From: Gammaproteobacteria bacterium
Lineage (GTDB): Bacteria; Pseudomonadota; Gammaproteobacteria; Arenicellales; UBA868
NCBI GenBank assembly: GCA_003529705.1
Contig: DPVA01000089.1
Location: 1 to 12,977 of the forward strand
Length of the DNA stretch: 12,977 bases
Direction: 5' to 3'
Shown in pieces: positions 7,924-12,977 of the stretch (position 1 is its first letter; every line of letters begins with the position of its first letter). Position numbers and translations under genes: made by a program. The notes below the pieces were generated by a model, which was not told the origin of the DNA, did not search any database, and saw only the letters and a list, made by a program, of their open reading frames with translations.

Positions 7924-7957
7924 CTTCTCCGCCTCCTATGGAGCGAGAAGTGTTTTT
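7924..7957 (+). terminator. Terminator-like hairpin with U-run in the hfq leader
   Basis: Left arm CTTCTCCGCCTCC (7924-7936), three-base loop TAT, right arm GGAGCGAGAAG (7940-7950): eleven pairs with two bulged C residues, followed at once by TGTTTTT (7951-7957). This is the shape of a Rho-independent terminator. It lies 53 bases before the hfq start codon, and no promoter is visible between it and hfq, so it would either attenuate hfq transcription, end a short RNA begun near 7880, or simply trim miaA read-through. The two bulges weaken the stem. Confidence 0.5.
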
Positions 7958-7998
7958 AATGAAACGGAGTCACGCTTGCGTCTGCACCATTTCCGGAC

Positions 7999-8003
7999 AG
8001 GAG
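7999..8003 (+). promoter_or_regulatory. Shine-Dalgarno deciding the hfq start
   Basis: AGGAG lies seven bases before the ATG at 8011 but only one base before the in-frame ATG at 8005. The spacing selects 8011 as the real hfq start. Confidence 0.85.
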
Positions 8004-8010
8004 CATGCTT

Positions 8011-8295
8011 ATGAACCAGCAAAGAGGCGCTGCCCTCCAAGACCCTTTCCTTAACATTCTTCGTAAGGAACGAATCCCCGTATCGATCTATCTTGTGAAC
8101 GGTATCAAACTTCAGGGTCAAGTAGAGTCCTTCGACCCATTCGTAGTTTTACTCAGAAATAGTGTGAGCCAGCTGATTTATAAGCATGCGATCTCGACCA
8201 TTGTGCCGTCGCGGGCGGTACGGGTGCCTTATGGAAACGACGATATGGATCCGCAGGATCTGCCGCAGGATCTGCCGCAGGATCCGGAAGAGTAG
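8011..8295 (+). CDS. hfq: RNA chaperone Hfq
   Basis: 94 residues. Hexameric Sm-like protein that pairs small RNAs with mRNAs and shapes RNA decay. The Sm1 and Sm2 motifs are clear: [20 protein letters not shown] (9-28), VNGIKLQGQ (29-37) and [12 protein letters not shown] (57-68). Proximal-face residues Q10, F44, K58 and H59 and the rim residues N15, R18 and K19 are present, but position 43, Gln41 in E. coli, is Pro (FDPF). The C-terminal tail is short and acidic (DDMDPQDL..., 77-94) and comes from a 12-bp tandem repeat. It sits between miaA and hflX as in E. coli, but behind a 233-base gap holding hairpins, so it is probably controlled partly on its own. Start chosen by Shine-Dalgarno spacing. 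Confidence 0.98.
   Translation: MNQQRGAALQDPFLNILRKERIPVSIYLVNGIKLQGQVESFDPFVVLLRNSVSQLIYKHAISTIVPSRAVRVPYGNDDMDPQDLPQDLPQDPEE
8251..8286 (+). repeat. Three-copy 12-bp tandem repeat in hfq
   Basis: CCGCAGGATCTG occurs at 8251-8262 and 8263-8274, and a third copy at 8275-8286 differs by one base (T to C). Each unit encodes Pro-Gln-Asp-Leu (the last Pro-Gln-Asp-Pro). Because the unit is a multiple of three, copy-number change by slippage would lengthen or shorten the acidic tail of Hfq without shifting the frame. Confidence 0.95.
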
Positions 8296-8345
8296 CGTGT
8301 GCGTCTGACTCAACAAGCCTCCAACCCCGGCGGATCCTTTCTTTT

Positions 8346-9713
8346 TTGACGAATTCCAATGATTCACAGTCCTGGCTGGACCAGCCGGAGCGAGCCGTTC
8401 TTGTTCATCAAAGCTCGAGCGGTCGCGTGCTGGACTCAGACCTTGAGGAACTTACCGGGCTTGCACAGTCTGCTGGCGCAACGGTTGTTGCTTGGGTTGG
8501 AGCCACCCGGCGCGTTCCCGAGGCTGGCACGTTTGTTGGCCGCGGCAAAGCACAGGAGATTGCCGAATCGGTGGCCGAGCATGATGCGCATCTTGTCATC
8601 GTCGATCAGCCGATTTCTCCGGTTCAGGAGCGCAACCTCGAACAACTCACCAAATGCCGGGTCATAGACCGTACACGATTGATTCTGGACATTTTTGCTT
8701 TGCGGGCGCGAACCCATGAAGGCAAGTTACAGGTCGAACTGGCCCAGCTTCGGCACTTATCGACACGTTTGGTCAGGGGCTGGACACACCTTGAGCGCCA
8801 ACAAGGCGGTATTGGGTTGCGCGGCCCGGGTGAGACGCAGCTTGAAACGGACCGGCGTCTGCTCGGACTTCGCATCCGTCATCTACAGAACCGGCTGTCC
8901 AAAGTAGGCGTCCAGCGCGGTCTCCGTCGGCATCGCCGTAATCGAGCACGGGTACCGACCGTCGCGATTGTCGGCTATACGAATGCTGGAAAATCGTCTT
9001 TGTTCAATAGGCTTGTTGATGCACAAACCTATTGCGCTGACCAGTTATTTGCGACCTTAGATCCGACCATGCGGCGGTTGGAACTTCCCGGATTTGGTCC
9101 GGTCGTCCTGTCTGATACCGTCGGATTCATTCAGGGTTTACCGCACGCTCTGGTGCAAGCATTTCTCTCCACGTTAGAAGAGGTCAGTTCAGCAGATTTC
9201 CTGCTTCGGGTTGCAGACGACTCCGACCCAAACGTTCGTGAGCAAGAAGCCGAGGTTGAAAAAGTCCTAGAGGAAATCGGGGCTACCCATATCCCATCTT
9301 TGATTATTCGGAACAAATGCGACGCCAGTGGTAAAGTCGCGGGGTTGATCGAGGGACAGTGGCACCTGGGACCCGTGATCCGAACCTCAGCCAGAACGGG
9401 CGATGGCCTGCAGGCAGTTCGGACCAAACTGGCGCAGTCCTTGTCGAGTGCGAGGCGGCCTTGTGTCTTTCGCTTTCCAGCCAGTCAGGGCCGACTCCGC
9501 GCCCGGATCTATGCGCTGACAGTAGTCAATGAGGAGAGTATTACCGAGAAAGGGGAAGTACTGATCAAGGCCAATGTTGATGCCCCGACCATAGGCCGTA
9601 TCGAGAATGAACCAGATTTCGATGCGAGTTATTGGGTTGAAAGAGGACAGGCGGAGCCTGACGCTGTTGTATTTGTGAAGAAAGGTTCAACTCGAACACA
9701 GGCCTGCTCATGA
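8346..9713 (+). CDS. hflX: Ribosome-associated GTPase HflX
   Basis: 455 residues (E. coli 426). Binds the 50S subunit and splits stalled or stress-arrested ribosomes. An N-terminal HflX domain (about 17-200) has FVGRGKAQEIAE, RVIDRTRLILDIFALRARTH and the strongly conserved GGIGLRGPGETQLETDRR (154-171). The GTPase domain follows: G1 GYTNAGKS (210-217), G2 TLDPT (237-241), G3 DTVG (257-260), G4 NKCD (323-326), G5 TSAR (347-350). A C-terminal domain of about 80 residues ends the protein, longer than in E. coli and with an acidic stretch and a KKG-rich end. No upstream ATG fits; the TTG at 8346 puts QPERAVLVH at the family position, with GGCGGA at 8329-8334 as a weak, distant ribosome site. The 50-base gap after hfq holds no clear terminator. 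Confidence 0.96.
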   Translation: MTNSNDSQSWLDQPERAVLVHQSSSGRVLDSDLEELTGLAQSAGATVVAWVGATRRVPEAGTFVGRGKAQEIAESVAEHDAHLVIVDQPISPVQERNLEQLTKCRVIDRTRLILDIFALRARTHEGKLQVELAQLRHLSTRLVRGWTHLERQQGGIGLRGPGETQLETDRRLLGLRIRHLQNRLSKVGVQRGLRRHRRNRARVPTVAIVGYTNAGKSSLFNRLVDAQTYCADQLFATLDPTMRRLELPGFGPVVLSDTVGFIQGLPHALVQAFLSTLEEVSSADFLLRVADDSDPNVREQEAEVEKVLEEIGATHIPSLIIRNKCDASGKVAGLIEGQWHLGPVIRTSARTGDGLQAVRTKLAQSLSSARRPCVFRFPASQGRLRARIYALTVVNEESITEKGEVLIKANVDAPTIGRIENEPDFDASYWVERGQAEPDAVVFVKKGSTRTQACS

Positions 9714-9790
9714 TAAAATTTACCTGTCAGAGTTGCTGGCGAAACTATTTCTCGTCTTCGACGATATCTTACTTAAGAGGTACATAAAGC

Positions 9791-11011
9791 ATGCCGTGGA
9801 ATCAACCGGGGTCTAACAATCGCGATCCCTGGGGTCAGGGTAACGGTCAAAACGGGCCACCTGATCTCGACGAAGTGATCCGGGATCTTCAGAAGAAGTT
9901 TGGAGGCCTGTTTGGAGGGGGAGGCTCCGGGCGAAAAGGGGGCGGTAATTTGCCTTCCTTCAGTTCAAGAGCCATCGCTCCGATCGCAATTATTCTGGTC
10001 GGTTTGTGGTTCGCGACAGGTTTTTATGTAGTCGAGCAGGGTCAACAGGGAGTGGAGTTGCGATTTGGTGCTTATAAGACCATTAAGGATGCCGGTTTGA
10101 GGTGGCATCTGCCTTACCCCATAGAGTCTGTAGAGATTGTAAATGTTCAGCAGATCCGGACCGTCGAGGTCGGGTATCGAACAAATACGCGCTCCAACCA
10201 GATCGCTGGAGTTCCGCGTGAGGCCTTGATGCTCACTGCTGACGAAAACATTATCGACATCCATTTCGCTGTTCAATACGACATCAAAGACCCGCGGGAA
10301 CTGCTGTTCAACGTGGCAGAGCCACAGGATCTTGTAGTCCGGGGGGCGACGGAGAGTGCCGTCAGAGAGATCGTCGGCCGGAATACCATGGACTTCGCGA
10401 TCACCGGTGGTCGCGCGGAGATCGCACAGGAGACTAAGGTTTTGCTTCAGCAAATACTTGACCGTTATGACACCGGAATTAATATCAAAGCGGTTGAAAT
10501 GCAGAATGCCCAGCCTCCCGCCGAAGTTAAAGCCGCGTTCGACGATGCGGTCAAAGCGCGTGAGGACGAGGAGCGCCTGAAGAATGAAGCCCAAGCTTAC
10601 CAGAACGACATCATCCCAAGAGCCCGGGGTGGTGCCGCCAGGCTGGAGCAGGAGGCTGTGGCCTATCAGGCGAGCGTTGTCGCGGCCGCGCGAGGCGAAG
10701 CCTCCCGCTTCCTCCAGGTGCTTGATGAATATGCCAAAGCACCGAATGTCACGCGGGATCGGCTCTATATTGATGCTTTGGAAGAGGTCTATGGGAACTC
10801 TACCAAGCTGGTCATCGATCAGGGCAGTGGGTCTAACAATGTCATGTACTTGCCGCTGGATCAGTTGATTCGCCAACGGAGCAGCGTATTGTCCGGTGGT
10901 CAGTCGGATGCGGGGTCGGGTGGCGGTGGCTTTAGTTCGGGCGCGTTCAGTGCCACCGATAGCAATTCACGGCAGGAGCGTTCCAGCCGCCTTAGGAGCT
11001 TGACACAATGA
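9791..11011 (+). CDS. hflK: FtsH-associated SPFH membrane protein HflK
   Basis: 406 residues. With HflC it forms the large periplasmic cage that surrounds the FtsH membrane protease and modulates its activity. The N-terminal 58 residues are cytoplasmic, rich in Gly and Asn (MPWNQPGSNNRDPWG and a poly-Gly run at 42-45), then one transmembrane helix (about 61-81) and the SPFH/prohibitin domain (about 80-260, starting VVEQGQQGVELRFG). A long Ala/Glu/Arg-rich helical region follows, and a Gly/Ser-rich tail. AAGAGG at 9775-9780 is a good ribosome site for the ATG at 9791. A 77-base gap separates it from hflX; it overlaps hflC by four bases (ATGA). Confidence 0.97.
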   Translation: MPWNQPGSNNRDPWGQGNGQNGPPDLDEVIRDLQKKFGGLFGGGGSGRKGGGNLPSFSSRAIAPIAIILVGLWFATGFYVVEQGQQGVELRFGAYKTIKDAGLRWHLPYPIESVEIVNVQQIRTVEVGYRTNTRSNQIAGVPREALMLTADENIIDIHFAVQYDIKDPRELLFNVAEPQDLVVRGATESAVREIVGRNTMDFAITGGRAEIAQETKVLLQQILDRYDTGINIKAVEMQNAQPPAEVKAAFDDAVKAREDEERLKNEAQAYQNDIIPRARGGAARLEQEAVAYQASVVAAARGEASRFLQVLDEYAKAPNVTRDRLYIDALEEVYGNSTKLVIDQGSGSNNVMYLPLDQLIRQRSSVLSGGQSDAGSGGGGFSSGAFSATDSNSRQERSSRLRSLTQ

Positions 11012-11895
11012 GCGGCAGAAATATGATGTGGGTCATCCTTGCGGTGATCGTATTCGCAGTCGGTTCCTCGGCGGTTTACTATGTAGATGAACGCGAGAAA
11101 GCGATTGTCTTCCAGTTCGGGGAAATCGTACGATCCAATGACGAGCCTGGGTTTCACTTCAAGGCGCCACTGATCAACAATGTGAAGTACTTTGATGCTC
11201 GGGTTCAGACGATGGATTCTGACCCAGAACTCTACCTCACCCGGGAAAAGAAGAATCTGGTGGTAGATTCCTTCGTCAAATGGCGAATCACCGACGCGGC
11301 CAATTACTACACCCGACTGGGCGGTCTTGCAAGTAACGCGCGAAACCGATTAGCACAGCGGGTTAACGATGCTTTACGGAGCGAGTTCGGTAACCGCTCA
11401 GTGCAGCAGGTTATCTCGGGAGATCGCGTTGAGATTATGGATGTGGTTCGAGAATTGACCAACGAAGAGACCGCCTCTCTCGGTATCGAAGTGCTGGATG
11501 TGCGCCTTAAACGGGTGGACCTTGATCCGGATATCAGCGAACGGGTGTACCAAAGAATGGAGGCAGAACGCTCGCGGGTGGCAAAAGACCTTCGGGCGCG
11601 TGGCGCAGAAGCGGCGGAAAGAATCCGTGCAGATGCCGACCGTGATCGATCTATTATTCTTGCCGAAGCGAAGCAGAAGGCTCAGGAGATAAAAGGTCAA
11701 GGGGATGCTGAAGCAACGGCGATCTACGCGGACGCTTTTTCGCGAGATCGGGAGTTTTACAGAATGTATCGCAGCCTCAACGCCTACCGTAACACATTCG
11801 CCACGCCCGATAACCTCCTGGTGATTGAACCAGATTCAGAGTTTTTCCGTTACTTTAATCAGGCATCGCCGATGTCAACGGAGGCCGCGGAATAG
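11008..11895 (+). CDS. hflC: FtsH-associated SPFH membrane protein HflC
   Basis: 295 residues, partner of HflK. One N-terminal transmembrane helix (about 7-25) with almost no cytoplasmic part, then VDEREKAIVFQFGEIVR opening the SPFH domain, LTREKKNLVVDSFVKWRI, and the family stretch LDVRLKRVDLDPDISERVYQRMEAER. A charged Ala/Glu/Arg coiled region (about 190-235) precedes ANAYRNTFATPD-like sequence (SLNAYRNTFATPDNLLVIEPDSEF is spread over about 253-276). Start is the ATG at 11008, whose ATGA overlaps the hflK stop, so the two proteins are translationally coupled and likely made in similar amounts. Confidence 0.97.
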   Translation: MSGRNMMWVILAVIVFAVGSSAVYYVDEREKAIVFQFGEIVRSNDEPGFHFKAPLINNVKYFDARVQTMDSDPELYLTREKKNLVVDSFVKWRITDAANYYTRLGGLASNARNRLAQRVNDALRSEFGNRSVQQVISGDRVEIMDVVRELTNEETASLGIEVLDVRLKRVDLDPDISERVYQRMEAERSRVAKDLRARGAEAAERIRADADRDRSIILAEAKQKAQEIKGQGDAEATAIYADAFSRDREFYRMYRSLNAYRNTFATPDNLLVIEPDSEFFRYFNQASPMSTEAAE

Positions 11896-11904
11896 GGACA
11901 CCTT

Positions 11905-12096
11905 GTGGACTGGCGGGATCTCTTTGTTGCAATCGCGCTGGTGCTCGTGATAGAAGGTTTGATTCCGTTTGCCTCCCCCGGACGTTATCGGCGACTGGTG
12001 CAGGTTGTGGGAAGTATCAGCGCTCGTCAACTCAGACTGGGTGGGCTGGCCTTGATGATCGTCGGCCTGGTGCTTTTGTACCTGGTCCGTCGTTGA
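11905..12096 (+). CDS. Small DUF2065 inner-membrane protein (YjeT type)
   Basis: 63 residues, counterpart of E. coli YjeT (65 residues) in both position and sequence (ALVLVIEGLIPF near the N-terminus). Two hydrophobic segments, about 5-22 and 44-61, are separated by a basic loop (GRYRRLVQ, ARQLR), giving a hairpin in the inner membrane. Function is unknown in the family; its fixed place behind hflC hints at a link to the HflKC-FtsH complex, which is only inference. Start is GTG at 11905; AGGGA at 11894-11898, overlapping the hflC stop codon, is six bases upstream. The 78-base gap to purA has no convincing terminator. Confidence 0.9.
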   Translation: MDWRDLFVAIALVLVIEGLIPFASPGRYRRLVQVVGSISARQLRLGGLALMIVGLVLLYLVRR

Positions 12097-12162
12097 ATTA
12101 AAAAGATTATCTTCGCCCCGGCGACCTTTGACGCACGGACGCAGACTAAGCGTTATCTCTAG

Positions 12163-12977
<815 letters not shown>

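Noticed and set aside
7959..8054. Short frame starting MKRSHACVC ahead of and overlapping hfq
   Set aside because: About 31 codons, no ribosome site and mostly overlapping hfq in another frame; no support as a leader peptide.
8279..8348. Possible terminator between hfq and hflX (GGATCC arms and T-run at 8342-8347)
   Set aside because: The complementary arms are about 40 bases apart and interrupted, and the T-run overlaps the hflX start codon; no compact hairpin precedes it.
9752..9764. TCGTC-TTC-GACGA hairpin in the hflX-hflK gap
   Set aside because: Only five pairs and no T-run; too weak to call a terminator or operator.
9965..10876. 303-codon minus-strand reading frame antisense to hflK
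   Set aside because: It shows no recognisable motif, no ribosome site was found for it, and the plus strand is clearly hflK; treated as a chance open frame.
12128..12158. TTGACG as a purA -35 box
   Set aside because: The hexamer is a 5-of-6 match, but no acceptable -10 box lies 16-18 bases downstream; the nearest (TATCTC) is at 20 bases and poor.

Overview
The window is ordinary chromosomal core sequence of a gammaproteobacterium. Protein motifs and gene order match the Escherichia coli segment orn / queG / nnr-tsaE-amiB-mutL-miaA-hfq-hflX-hflK-hflC-yjeT-purA almost gene for gene. Lineage below class cannot be fixed from the sequence alone. There are no insertion sequences, phage genes, CRISPR arrays, rRNA or tRNA genes, and no gene-free stretch longer than 300 bases; the largest gap is 233 bases, between miaA and hfq.

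Layout. Bases 2-1855 hold the 3' seven-eighths of pnp (polynucleotide phosphorylase), followed on the same strand by orn (oligoribonuclease), so two successive enzymes of RNA decay are neighbours. queG (epoxyqueuosine reductase) runs on the minus strand and overlaps the end of orn tail to tail. From 3561 everything is on the plus strand: nnr, tsaE, amiB and miaA form a tightly overlapping block (overlaps of 4 to 11 bases, or a 2-base gap), then hfq, hflX, hflK-hflC, a small DUF2065 membrane protein, and the first 60% or so of purA.

How the genes work together. queG, tsaE and miaA all contribute to tRNA anticodon-loop modification (queuosine at position 34, t6A and i6A at position 37). pnp, orn and hfq deal with RNA turnover and small-RNA regulation. 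HflX rescues ribosomes, HflK and HflC form the membrane complex around FtsH, AmiB splits septal peptidoglycan, Nnr repairs damaged NAD(P)H, and PurA makes adenylosuccinate.

Most worth a second look: (1) queG and nnr are divergent with only 17 bases between start codons, centred exactly on a palindromic -10-like TATGATA, suggesting one symmetric promoter driving two leaderless mRNAs; (2) mutL, expected between amiB and miaA, is missing, and a perfect 13-bp inverted repeat sits just inside the start of miaA at that junction; (3) the hfq leader carries competing hairpins and a terminator-like hairpin with a U-run 53 bases ahead of the hfq start; (4) Hfq has proline in place of the proximal-face Gln41 and an acidic tail built from a 12-bp tandem repeat. 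No wholly new multi-gene system was found.
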